Source of the DNA: Brevundimonas intermedia
GTDB taxonomy: Bacteria; Pseudomonadota; Alphaproteobacteria; Caulobacterales; Caulobacteraceae
Length of the DNA: 64,000 nt
Direction of reading: 5' to 3'
Assembly (NCBI RefSeq): GCF_027922165.1
Contig: NZ_BSFD01000006.1
Location: 182,808 to 246,807, forward strand
This document shows, in pieces, positions 37,693-45,191 of this stretch. Each line of letters begins with the position of its first letter. The first letter of the stretch is position 1. A model generated the notes under the pieces. The model did not search any database, was not told where the DNA came from, and saw only the letters and a list, made by a program, of their open reading frames with translations. A program made the position numbers and the translations under genes.

Positions 37693-38742
37693 ATGAACGC
37701 CATCACCCCGATCATCCGCCCCGACCGCGCCGGTCTTCTGACCCCGTCCGCCGCCTACAAGCCGTTCCGCTATCCGTGGGCGTTCGACATGTGGAAGAAG
37801 CAGCAGCAGGTCCACTGGATGCCGGAAGAGGTGCCGCTGGGCGAGGACGTCAAGGACTGGGCCTCGACCCTGAACGACAATGAACGCAATCTGCTGACCC
37901 AGATCTTCCGCTTCTTCACCCAGGCGGACATCGAGGTTCAGGACAACTATATGGAACGCTACGGTCGGGTGTTCAAACCGACCGAGGTGAAGATGATGCT
38001 GGCCGCCTTCGGCAATATGGAGACCATCCATATCGCGGCCTACGCTCTGCTGCTTGAGACCATCGGCATGCCCGAGAGCGAGTTCGGCGCCTTCATGGAA
38101 TACGAGGCCATGCGGGACAAGCACGACTATATGGGTCAGTTCGGCGTGGATTCAGACGCTGACATCTGCCGGACCCTGGCCATGTTCGGCGGCTTCTCGG
38201 AGGGGGTTCAGCTGTTCGCCTCGTTCGCGATGCTGATGAACTTCCCGCGCATGAACAAGATGAAGGGCATGGGCCAGATCGTGTCCTGGTCGGTGCGCGA
38301 CGAGAGCCTGCACTGCGAGGGCATCATCAAGCTGTACCACGCCTTCAACAAGGAGACGGGGGCCGTCACCAAGACCGTGGCCGATGACATCGTCGACTGC
38401 TGCAAGACCGTGGTGAACATGGAGGACAAGTTCATCGACCTGGCCTTCGAAATGGGCTCGGTCCAAGGCATGACCCCCGAAGACATCAAACAATATATCC
38501 GCTTCATCGCCGACTGGCGCCTGCGCCAGCTGAAGCTGCCGGAAGTCTATGGGGTGACGGAAAACCCCCTGCCCTGGCTGCAGTCCCTGCTGTCGGGCGT
38601 CGAACACGCCAACTTCTTCGAGGCTCGCGCCACCGAATATTCGAAGGCCGCGACCCAGGGAAACTGGCACGGCGCCGACGGCGTCTGGACCGAGTTCGAC
38701 CGCATGATGGCCCGCCGCGACATGAGCCTGGTCGCCGGCTGA
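37693..38742 (+). CDS. nrdB: Class I ribonucleotide reductase beta subunit
   Basis: 349 residues from ATG 37693, with AGG nine bases upstream. It holds the diiron-tyrosyl radical used by NrdA to make deoxyribonucleotides. Ligand motifs: Glu in DIEVQDN, E..H..Y in METIHIAAY (Glu, His and radical Tyr spacing as in E. coli NrdB E115, H118, Y122), Glu in FSEGVQ, and E..H in RDESLHCEG. No ATP-cone is fused to its N-terminus. Regulation by NrdR is suggested by the tandem boxes upstream. Its partner nrdA is 17 kb away. Confidence 0.97.
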   Translation: MNAITPIIRPDRAGLLTPSAAYKPFRYPWAFDMWKKQQQVHWMPEEVPLGEDVKDWASTLNDNERNLLTQIFRFFTQADIEVQDNYMERYGRVFKPTEVKMMLAAFGNMETIHIAAYALLLETIGMPESEFGAFMEYEAMRDKHDYMGQFGVDSDADICRTLAMFGGFSEGVQLFASFAMLMNFPRMNKMKGMGQIVSWSVRDESLHCEGIIKLYHAFNKETGAVTKTVADDIVDCCKTVVNMEDKFIDLAFEMGSVQGMTPEDIKQYIRFIADWRLRQLKLPEVYGVTENPLPWLQSLLSGVEHANFFEARATEYSKAATQGNWHGADGVWTEFDRMMARRDMSLVAG

Positions 38743-38752
38743 GCCTACCGGC

Positions 38753-39220
38753 CTATTGCGGCGTGGGGGGCGCGCAGGCGCTCCGCACGCCCGACTGGCA
38801 CAGCCGCACCCGCTCGCGCCAGGCCGCATAGTCGCGGTCATACTGGTCCTGGGCCGCTCGGGTCGCCTCGGCCGCCGCCCGGGCCTGGTCCTCGATCCGC
38901 CGGACCTCGATCTGGTGCCGGGCCAGGGCCGCGTCATACTCCAGCCGGGCCGCCTCATCGGCCCGGTCGGCCAGGCTGTTCTGGGCCGCGATCTCGTCGT
39001 TCAGGGCCCGGGTCAGCCGCAGCTCTTCCTCGGTCTGTTTGGAGTCCTCGGCCCGGTGATAGGCCTCGCCCCGCGCCCGCTCCAGCGCCTCGCGCGCGGC
39101 CGGGTCGTTGGGATCGGGCAGGGCCCGCTGGTCGCGGTAAGGGTCAGGGGCCTCCTGCGGGGCCGCCTGAACCGCCGTCGCCGCCAGCAGGGCGCAGATC
39201 AGGGACGCGCGGATGATCAT
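38753..39220 (-). CDS. Secreted helical hypothetical protein
   Basis: 155 residues from ATG 39220 (GGAG six bases upstream; an ATG two codons before is also possible). It has a signal peptide (to ~20), then a long charged helix rich in Ala, Glu and Arg with YDAALARHQIEVRRIEDQARAAAEATRAAQDQYD, probably coiled coil. Two Cys (CQSGVRSAC) near the end may form a disulfide. It is convergent with nrdB, 10 bases away. Function unknown. Confidence 0.65.
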   Translation of the reverse strand: MIIRASLICALLAATAVQAAPQEAPDPYRDQRALPDPNDPAAREALERARGEAYHRAEDSKQTEEELRLTRALNDEIAAQNSLADRADEAARLEYDAALARHQIEVRRIEDQARAAAEATRAAQDQYDRDYAAWRERVRLCQSGVRSACAPPTPQ

Positions 39221-39365
39221 GGACATCTCCAGGGTTCTGACCCAGCTTGGCCTTTAAGAAGCTCCGCCGCAACAACGTCCTCGTGACGAAAAGGTGGCGC
39301 CCGACGCGGCTTCGCGTCATGGTCGAGGTCCTCTCTGACGTCATCCCCGCCACCGAGCCCACGCC

Positions 39366-39629
39366 ATGATCCTCAGCACCTCGTCCGGAGACTTCCCCAT
39401 CCCCGCCGAAGTGGCGCGCCAGCTGCCCAATGTTCCGCCCCTGCCCGATCCCGCCGCACCCAACGCCAGGCTGCAGATCGAGGATTTCCGGCACTGGCTG
39501 GACGCCTCGCCCGAGCACGCCATCGACTACGAGCGGCTGCGGCGCTGGCATCTGGTGCAGGACGAACTGGCCGCCCAGGCCAAGGCTGCGAACCGGACCT
39601 TCGTCGTCTCCGACGACGGGCTGGAATAG
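39366..39629 (+). CDS. Small hypothetical protein
   Basis: 87 residues, acidic with a central helix (DFRHWLDASPEHAIDYERLRRWHLVQDELAA). No signal or membrane segment. It lies between the secreted protein and the kinase gene, whose stop is just three bases beyond its own, in convergent orientation. No family recognised. Confidence 0.5.
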   Translation: MILSTSSGDFPIPAEVARQLPNVPPLPDPAAPNARLQIEDFRHWLDASPEHAIDYERLRRWHLVQDELAAQAKAANRTFVVSDDGLE

Positions 39630-39632
39630 GGA

Positions 39633-41105
39633 TCAGGCGGGGAGGCGCAGCTCGAAGACTGCACCTTCGCCTTCTTTTGGGACCAGTCTCAGCTCCCCGC
39701 CGTGCAGGGCCGCCAGCTCACGCGATATGGTCAGGCCCAGACCCGATCCGTCCGAGCTCTTGGAGCTGACGAAGGGTTCGAACAGCCGCTCGGCCAGGCG
39801 CGGCGGAATGCCCGGCCCGTCGTCGGCGATGCGGATGACGCACAGCCGGTCCTCGCCAAAGGCGCTGACCGTGATCGCCCCCTTCCCTCGCCGTTCGGCC
39901 GGCCGCCCCGCATCGGCCTCGATGGCCTGCCGCGCATTGCGCATCAGATTGACCAGGATCCGATAGAGCTGATCCGGATCGGCCTCGACCGCGAACCGGG
40001 CCGGCAGCTGTTTGACCAGCCGCACTCCGTCCGGCTCCAGCCCCGCATCCTCGGCCGCCAGGGTCAGGGCCTTGGTCAGGACCACGCGGGTCTTCTGGGG
40101 CGCCGGCTCCTCGCTGCGGCCGTATTCGAGCACATTGCGCGACAGGCTCGCAGCCCGGCTCAGCGCCCGCTCCAACCGCGGCAAGGCCTTGGCCACCTGC
40201 GGGTCCGCCGAGGTCGCCAGCCGCTCGGACGCCATCTGGGCCGAGGTCAGCATGTTGCGCAGGTCGTGGTTGATCTTGGCCACCGCCTCGCCCAGGGCCA
40301 CCAGCCGGGCGCGCGAACGCAGCGATTGACGGACCTCCTCCTGCATCCGCGACAGCTCGCGTTCGACCCGGCCGATTTCATCATGCCGGTCGGACGGCGC
40401 CTCGGCCTCGCTCTCGGGATCGGCGGCGAACCGCTCCATCGACCGGGTGACGCGCCGCAGGGGTCGCAGCACCAGCAAGGCCAGACCACCGTACAGCAGG
40501 GCGCCGGCCGTCAGGGAGACCAGCAGGGACACCAGGAGGCTGTTCAGCAGGAAGGCCTTCAGTTCGAGCTTCAGCGGCTGGGCCGGGGTGACGATCTCGA
40601 TGAAGTCGCCCGAGCGATAGCGGGGCTTGGCCTGAACCCGCAACGATCGGTCGGGATGGCCGAACAGGGTGCGCCAGGGGTCGGTCAGCCGCGCCCAGCT
40701 GTTCTGCTGGCGCAGGTCGATCAGCTCGGGCGCGCGGGGCAGGTTGGGCGCCTGGAGCAGCAGACGTCGGACCCCCTGTTCCGTCAGGGCCACGGCCTGG
40801 ACCCCGCCGATCCGCATCAGCTCGGCCGCCGTGTCGTCCTCGACCGCGCTATAGGGCAGGGCCTCGACCCCGACCGAGGCCAGTTCGGCCGCTTGCAGGC
40901 GGTCGCGCAGCCAGCGCTCGTGGAAGGCGGCCAGGTTCGGTCCCATGATCAGGGCCTCGACCGCCAGGGTGAAGGCTACGGTCAGCAGCAGCAGTCGGGC
41001 CGACAGGCCGTCGGGCGCGCGAGGCCGCAGCCGCTCGCGCCAGGTCTCCACCGCCTCGGGCGACAGTTTCAGCGCCGCCGCCGCCTTGTCGAACAGCGCG
41101 CTCAT
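39633..41105 (-). CDS. Membrane sensor histidine kinase
   Basis: 490 residues. Two membrane segments (about 37-58 and 185-210) flank a periplasmic sensor; a HAMP-like linker (RPLRRVTRSMERFAADPE) follows. The phospho-acceptor His is in AKINHDLRNMLTSAQM (~290), a variant of the H-box (HDLRN). ATP-binding motifs N (NLMRNARQAI), G1 (ADDGPGIP) and G2 (GSGLGLTI) are present. Its start overlaps the stop of the upstream TVP38 gene (ATGA), so the two are coupled; no response regulator is adjacent. Confidence 0.92.
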   Translation of the reverse strand: MSALFDKAAAALKLSPEAVETWRERLRPRAPDGLSARLLLLTVAFTLAVEALIMGPNLAAFHERWLRDRLQAAELASVGVEALPYSAVEDDTAAELMRIGGVQAVALTEQGVRRLLLQAPNLPRAPELIDLRQQNSWARLTDPWRTLFGHPDRSLRVQAKPRYRSGDFIEIVTPAQPLKLELKAFLLNSLLVSLLVSLTAGALLYGGLALLVLRPLRRVTRSMERFAADPESEAEAPSDRHDEIGRVERELSRMQEEVRQSLRSRARLVALGEAVAKINHDLRNMLTSAQMASERLATSADPQVAKALPRLERALSRAASLSRNVLEYGRSEEPAPQKTRVVLTKALTLAAEDAGLEPDGVRLVKQLPARFAVEADPDQLYRILVNLMRNARQAIEADAGRPAERRGKGAITVSAFGEDRLCVIRIADDGPGIPPRLAERLFEPFVSSKSSDGSGLGLTISRELAALHGGELRLVPKEGEGAVFELRLPA

Positions 41106-41851
41106 GCCGGGGCGGTCTCTGCGCGTCGGGCGCGGATCATCTGCACCAGCTTGATGCCGATGGGCAGCAGCAGGGACAGGAAGACCACCCCCATCAGCGG
41201 CCAGAAGAACTGGCGCAGCAGCATCGGCAGGTCCGGCCGCACCCCGGCCCGCAGCAGGTCGGCCAGTTGCGACCCGATCCAGGTGTAGATGAAGGTGGAC
41301 GGCAGCAGGCCGATAAAGGTGGCGATCACATAGGGCCGTAGCGGCACAGCCATCATGCCCGCCGTGGCGTTGACCAGGACGAAGGGCACGCTGGGGATGA
41401 CGCGCAGGGTGAACAGGGTGGTGAAGGCGTTGCGGTCGATCCCCTTGGCCAGCCGATCCATGAAGCCGGCGTCCGCCTCGAACTTGGCGCGCAGCCATGT
41501 GCCGATCGAGGTGCGATAGACGAAATAGATGACGACCGAGCCTATTGTGGCCCCGCTGGCCTGGGCCAGGGCGCCGACATAGGGGCCGAACATCATCCCC
41601 CCCAGCAGGGTCAGAAAGACCGGCCCTGGAATGGTGGAGGCGGTGGCGACGGCGTAGACGGCGATGAAGGCGACCAGGGCGATCCACCAATGGGCCTGGG
41701 CGTAGGCCTGAAGATTCAGCCCGTGCTCGCGGATCAGATCCATCGACAGATAGCGGTTCCAGCCCAGGGCGAAGAAGGCGACCACTAGGCCGGCGATGAC
41801 CGCCAGCGGCAGCAGTCGCAGGCCCCATTCCTTCGCCGTTCGTTTCGCCAT
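41102..41851 (-). CDS. TVP38/TMEM64 (DedA-like) membrane protein
   Basis: 249 residues with about six hydrophobic segments. It carries 'TIPGPVFLTLLGGMMFGPYVGALAQASGATIGS' (re-entrant region with conserved Pro and Gly) and 'LRVIPSVPFVLVNATAGM', as in the SNARE-associated/VTT domain family. Members are thought to act as lipid scramblases or transporters in the inner membrane. It shares a transcript with the histidine kinase downstream. Family assignment is firm; substrate unknown. Confidence 0.88.
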   Translation of the reverse strand: MAKRTAKEWGLRLLPLAVIAGLVVAFFALGWNRYLSMDLIREHGLNLQAYAQAHWWIALVAFIAVYAVATASTIPGPVFLTLLGGMMFGPYVGALAQASGATIGSVVIYFVYRTSIGTWLRAKFEADAGFMDRLAKGIDRNAFTTLFTLRVIPSVPFVLVNATAGMMAVPLRPYVIATFIGLLPSTFIYTWIGSQLADLLRAGVRPDLPMLLRQFFWPLMGVVFLSLLLPIGIKLVQMIRARRAETAPA

Positions 41852-41883
41852 ACGCTCTTCATTCCCGAAATGCCGTCCGAGCG

Positions 41884-41912
41884 TTGACTCACGCGGACAT
41901 GCGACTTATACG
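41884..41912 (+). promoter_or_regulatory. Predicted promoter of the rpmH operon
   Basis: TTGACT, 17-base spacer, TATACG, a near-consensus housekeeping promoter. It lies 65 bases before the rpmH GTG, in the divergent gap with the TVP38 gene. Confidence 0.65.
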
Positions 41913-41977
41913 CCCGCCCTTCCTGCGACGGACGCCTCTTGCCCCGCCGCCCAACCTTTTAACGTCAGGAGCCGACC

Positions 41978-42112
41978 GTGAAGCGGACCTATCAGCCGTC
42001 GCGACTCGTGCGCAAGCGCCGTCACGGCTTCCGCAGCCGGATGGCCACCAAGAACGGCCAGAAGATTGTTGCGCGCCGTCGCGCCAAGGGCCGCAAGCGC
42101 CTGACGGCGTAA
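41978..42112 (+). CDS. rpmH: Ribosomal protein L34
   Basis: 44 residues from GTG 41978, with AGGAG eight bases upstream. The sequence [18 protein letters not shown] followed by [20 protein letters not shown] and KRL is the complete L34. It is a component of the 50S subunit. It begins the rpmH-rnpA-yidC-engB cluster. Confidence 0.98.
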   Translation: MKRTYQPSRLVRKRRHGFRSRMATKNGQKIVARRRAKGRKRLTA

Positions 42113-42140
42113 GCGGCTTGCGCGTCCGGACCTTGGACGC

Positions 42141-42545
42141 ATGAGCGACCCTTTACAGATCAAACGTCTGTTGCGGCGGCCCCAGTTTCTGGCGGCCGCC
42201 AAAGGCGTTTCCGAGGCGCGCGGCGGCGTGGTGATCCAGAGGCTGGAACGCGGCGACGGATCGCCGCATATCGGCCTGGGCTTCACCGCCACCCGAAAGA
42301 TCGGCGGCGCCGTGGTGCGCAACCGCGCCAAACGCCGTCTGCGCGAGGCTGCGCGAGCCATGTTGCCCGTGCATGGCGTGCCCGGCAGCGACTATGTCTT
42401 CATCGCCCGAATGGGCACGACCGAGCGTGCGTGGGACCGTCTGCTTGACGACGTGAAATCGACGCTTACAAGGCTGGCGACACCGAAGGCCGACCGGCCT
42501 TCGCCCGCCCGCGCCCCATCCGGCCAGGACCGCCCGAATCCATGA
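42141..42545 (+). CDS. rnpA: Ribonuclease P protein component
   Basis: 134 residues. The RNR motif GGAVVRNRAKRRLREAARAM (about 52-71), which contacts the catalytic RNA and pre-tRNA leader, is complete. The N-terminus ends in FLAAAKG, and the C-terminus is Pro/Arg-rich. With the RNase P RNA (not in the window) it matures the 5' ends of tRNAs. Its stop overlaps the yidC ATG. Confidence 0.95.
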   Translation: MSDPLQIKRLLRRPQFLAAAKGVSEARGGVVIQRLERGDGSPHIGLGFTATRKIGGAVVRNRAKRRLREAARAMLPVHGVPGSDYVFIARMGTTERAWDRLLDDVKSTLTRLATPKADRPSPARAPSGQDRPNP

Positions 42546-44341
42546 AAAACGAGAACTCGCGCAACACGATCATCTTCATCGTGTGCTCGGCCCTGATCCT
42601 GGGAATTTACTGGTTCACCGTGCTGCGTCCGCAGGCCGAGCGCCGCGCCGTGCAGCAGCAGGCCCAGGCCGAACAGTCCCAGACGGCCGAGAACGCCGCC
42701 CGCACGGCCTTGAGCCCGCAGGGACCGACCTTCGTCACTGATCGCAGCCAAGCCCTGAGCACGGCCGCGCGCGTGCCGATCCAGTCCGGCACCCTGAAGG
42801 GCTCCCTGTCGCTGCAGGGCGGTCGCATCGACGACCTGTTCCTGACCGACTACAAAGAGACGCAGGACAAGCCCGAGCCGGTCGAGCTGTTCCGCCCGCA
42901 GGGCATGCAGAACGCCTATTTCGCCCAGTTCGGCTGGACCGGCCCCAATGTGGTCGGCGGCGTGCCGGGACCGAACACCGTCTGGCGCCTGACCGCCGGC
43001 TCGACCTTGACCCCGACCAGCCCGATCACCCTGACCTGGGACAACGGCCAGGGCCTGCGCTTCACCCGCGTGGTCTCGGTCGACGACCGCTATGTCTTCT
43101 CGATCCTGGACACGGTCCAGAACCTGGGAACCCAGGCCATCACCATCGCCCCCTACGGCAGCGTCCAGCGCCAGGGCGTGCCGCCGCTGGCCGGTTCCTC
43201 CCACATCGTCCATGAGGGCGCCATCGGCACCTTCGGCAAGCCGGGCGCCTATCGCACCGAGCAGAAGAAGTACAAGGACTGGCTGAAGGAGCCGCGGATC
43301 GAGAACGCCTCGACCGGCGGCTGGCTGGGCATCACCGACAAATACTGGCTGGCGGCCCTGCTGCCGCAGCAGAACGAGGCGGTCGAAACCGAATTCCGCG
43401 TCCGCGACGTCAACGGCGGCCAGCAGCTGGAAGCCAATATCCTGGGCGCCACCCGCACCATCCAGCCGGGCGCGACCGCGACCGAGACCCAGCGCCTGTT
43501 CGCCGGCGTCAAGCGGGCCGAGGTGCTGAAGACCTATGAGGAGAACCTGGGTCTGCCGCGCTTCGTCTATGCGATCGACTGGGGCATGTTCTGGTTCCTG
43601 ACGCGCCCGATCTTCTGGATCCTGGAGAACGTCTACGGCCTGGTCGGCAGCTTCGGCGTCGCCATTCTGGCCCTGACCGTCATCGTCAAGCTGATCATGT
43701 TCCCGCTGGCCAACAACGCCTACGCCAGCATGTCCAAGATGCGGAACCTCCAGCCCAAGATGGAGGAGATCAAGAAGAAGTTCAAAGACGATCCGCAGAA
43801 GCAGCAGCAGGAGACGATGGCCCTGTACCAGAAGGAGAAGATCAATCCGGTCGCCGGCTGTCTTCCGCTTCTGCTGCAGATCCCGGTCTTCTACGCCCTG
43901 TACAAGGTGCTGACCGTCACCATCGAAATGCGCCACCAGCCCTTCCTGGGCTTCATTAACGACCTGTCGGCGCGCGACCCGTCGGTGGTGTGGAACCTGT
44001 TCGGCCTGATCCCGTGGGATCCGGCGACCCTGCCCCTGTTGGGCGGCCTGCTGGTCGGACCGCTGGGCATCGGCCTGCTGGCGGTGGCCTATGGGCTGAC
44101 CATGTGGCTGCAGACGGCGATGAACCCGCCGGCGGCCGACCCGGTCCAGCGCCAGATCTTCCAGTTCATGCCGCTGGTCTTCACCTTCATCATGGCCCCG
44201 TTCGCGGCGGGTCTGCTGGTCTACTGGGCCTGGTCGAACATCCTGACCATCCTGCAGCAGTATTACATCATGCACCGCTACAAGGCGGAGAACCCGATCG
44301 ACGACTTCATCGCGCGCATCCGGAAGACGAAGGCCGCGTGA
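42542..44341 (+). CDS. yidC: Membrane protein insertase YidC
   Basis: 599 residues. An N-terminal membrane segment (8-25) is followed by a Gln/Ala-rich linker and a large periplasmic beta domain (60-345), then five membrane segments of the insertase core (from ~365), with the Arg-containing hydrophilic groove and the coiled cytoplasmic loop [22 protein letters not shown]. It inserts proteins into the inner membrane, alone or with SecYEG. The ATG overlaps the rnpA stop by four bases, and the end overlaps engB. Confidence 0.97.
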   Translation: MKNENSRNTIIFIVCSALILGIYWFTVLRPQAERRAVQQQAQAEQSQTAENAARTALSPQGPTFVTDRSQALSTAARVPIQSGTLKGSLSLQGGRIDDLFLTDYKETQDKPEPVELFRPQGMQNAYFAQFGWTGPNVVGGVPGPNTVWRLTAGSTLTPTSPITLTWDNGQGLRFTRVVSVDDRYVFSILDTVQNLGTQAITIAPYGSVQRQGVPPLAGSSHIVHEGAIGTFGKPGAYRTEQKKYKDWLKEPRIENASTGGWLGITDKYWLAALLPQQNEAVETEFRVRDVNGGQQLEANILGATRTIQPGATATETQRLFAGVKRAEVLKTYEENLGLPRFVYAIDWGMFWFLTRPIFWILENVYGLVGSFGVAILALTVIVKLIMFPLANNAYASMSKMRNLQPKMEEIKKKFKDDPQKQQQETMALYQKEKINPVAGCLPLLLQIPVFYALYKVLTVTIEMRHQPFLGFINDLSARDPSVVWNLFGLIPWDPATLPLLGGLLVGPLGIGLLAVAYGLTMWLQTAMNPPAADPVQRQIFQFMPLVFTFIMAPFAAGLLVYWAWSNILTILQQYYIMHRYKAENPIDDFIARIRKTKAA

Positions 44342-44991
44342 TCGACGAAACCGAGTTCACCCCTGAGGACATCGAGGCCGCGCGGATTCTGTTCGCGCGG
44401 CCGGCGACCTTCATCATGGGCGCCGCCAAGATCGAGCAACTGCCCGATCCCGACCTGCCCGAGATCGCCTTCGCCGGTCGGTCGAACGTCGGCAAGTCCA
44501 GCCTGATCAACGGCCTGGTCGGCATGCACAAGCTGGCCCGCGCCTCGAACGAGCCGGGCCGGACGCGCGAGGTCAACTTCTTTGACCTGGACGGCCGGAT
44601 GCGCCTGGTGGACCTGCCCGGCTACGGCTGGGCCAAGGCGTCCAAGACCACGGTCAAGAAATTCCAGGACCTGGGCCGCGACTATCTGCGCGGCCGGGTG
44701 ACGCTGAAACGGGTCTATCTGCTGATCGACAGCCGCCATGGGCTGAAGAGCGTGGACAAGGAGGCGCTGGACGCGCTCGACCTCGCCGCCGTCAGCTATC
44801 AGATCGTCCTGACCAAGGCCGACAAGCTGAAGAAGGGCGAGGGCGAGGCCGTTCAGGAAGCGACGCTGAAGGCCATCTCCAAACGCCCCGCCGCCTTCCC
44901 GGTGGTGGCCCTGACCTCGTCCGAGAAGGGGCTCGGTCTGCCCGAACTGCGCGCCGAGATCATGCGCACCACCGGTGCGACGCTGGATTGA
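44338..44991 (+). CDS. engB: Ribosome biogenesis GTP-binding protein EngB (YihA/YsxC)
   Basis: 217 residues from GTG 44338, overlapping the yidC stop by four bases. The G1 motif GRSNVGKSS is at 47-55, followed by G2/G3 ([14 protein letters not shown]) and G4 TKADK (~157-161) and G5 SSEKG. It helps late assembly of the 50S subunit. An ORF starting further upstream shadows yidC and is not used. Confidence 0.95.
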   Translation: MIDETEFTPEDIEAARILFARPATFIMGAAKIEQLPDPDLPEIAFAGRSNVGKSSLINGLVGMHKLARASNEPGRTREVNFFDLDGRMRLVDLPGYGWAKASKTTVKKFQDLGRDYLRGRVTLKRVYLLIDSRHGLKSVDKEALDALDLAAVSYQIVLTKADKLKKGEGEAVQEATLKAISKRPAAFPVVALTSSEKGLGLPELRAEIMRTTGATLD

Positions 44992-45002
44992 TCTTGCAGA
45001 GG

Positions 45003-45118
45003 CATCGTCGCCCTCGGGCTTGACCCGAGGGCCGGATTGTCCGCCGCATTGCGCCTGAGGCGACGCAGAGCCCGGTCCACACCCGATCCTCGGGTCAAGC
45101 CCGAGAATGACGGCGATG
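45003..45118. repeat. Inverted repeat element, second family
   Basis: CATCGTCGCCCTCGGGCTTG at the left end is complementary to CAAGCCCGAGAATGACGGCG-like sequence at the right, with CCTCGGGTCAAGCCCGAG and its mirror as the inner arms. About 116 bases, in the convergent gap between engB and the protease gene. It differs in sequence from the four long palindromes. Similar elements, whose inner stem carries TCGGGTCAAGCCCGA, are common in alphaproteobacteria (recollection). Confidence 0.65.
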
Positions 45119-45135
45119 GGGACAGCGAGAGAATG

Positions 45136-45172
45136 AAAAAAGGCCCGGAGATCGCTCTCCGGGCCTTCTTCG
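45136..45172. terminator. Bidirectional terminator between engB and the M16 protease
   Basis: Stem GGCCCGGAGA/TCTCCGGGCC with a TCGC loop. On the minus strand it is followed by TTTTTT, 20 bases after the protease stop; on the plus strand by TTCTTCGTTTC, weaker. Sequence is related to the hairpins at 24595 and 26702 (GGCCCGGA...TCCGGGCC). Confidence 0.9.
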
Positions 45173-45191
45173 TTTCAGCCTGTGGCCCGCC

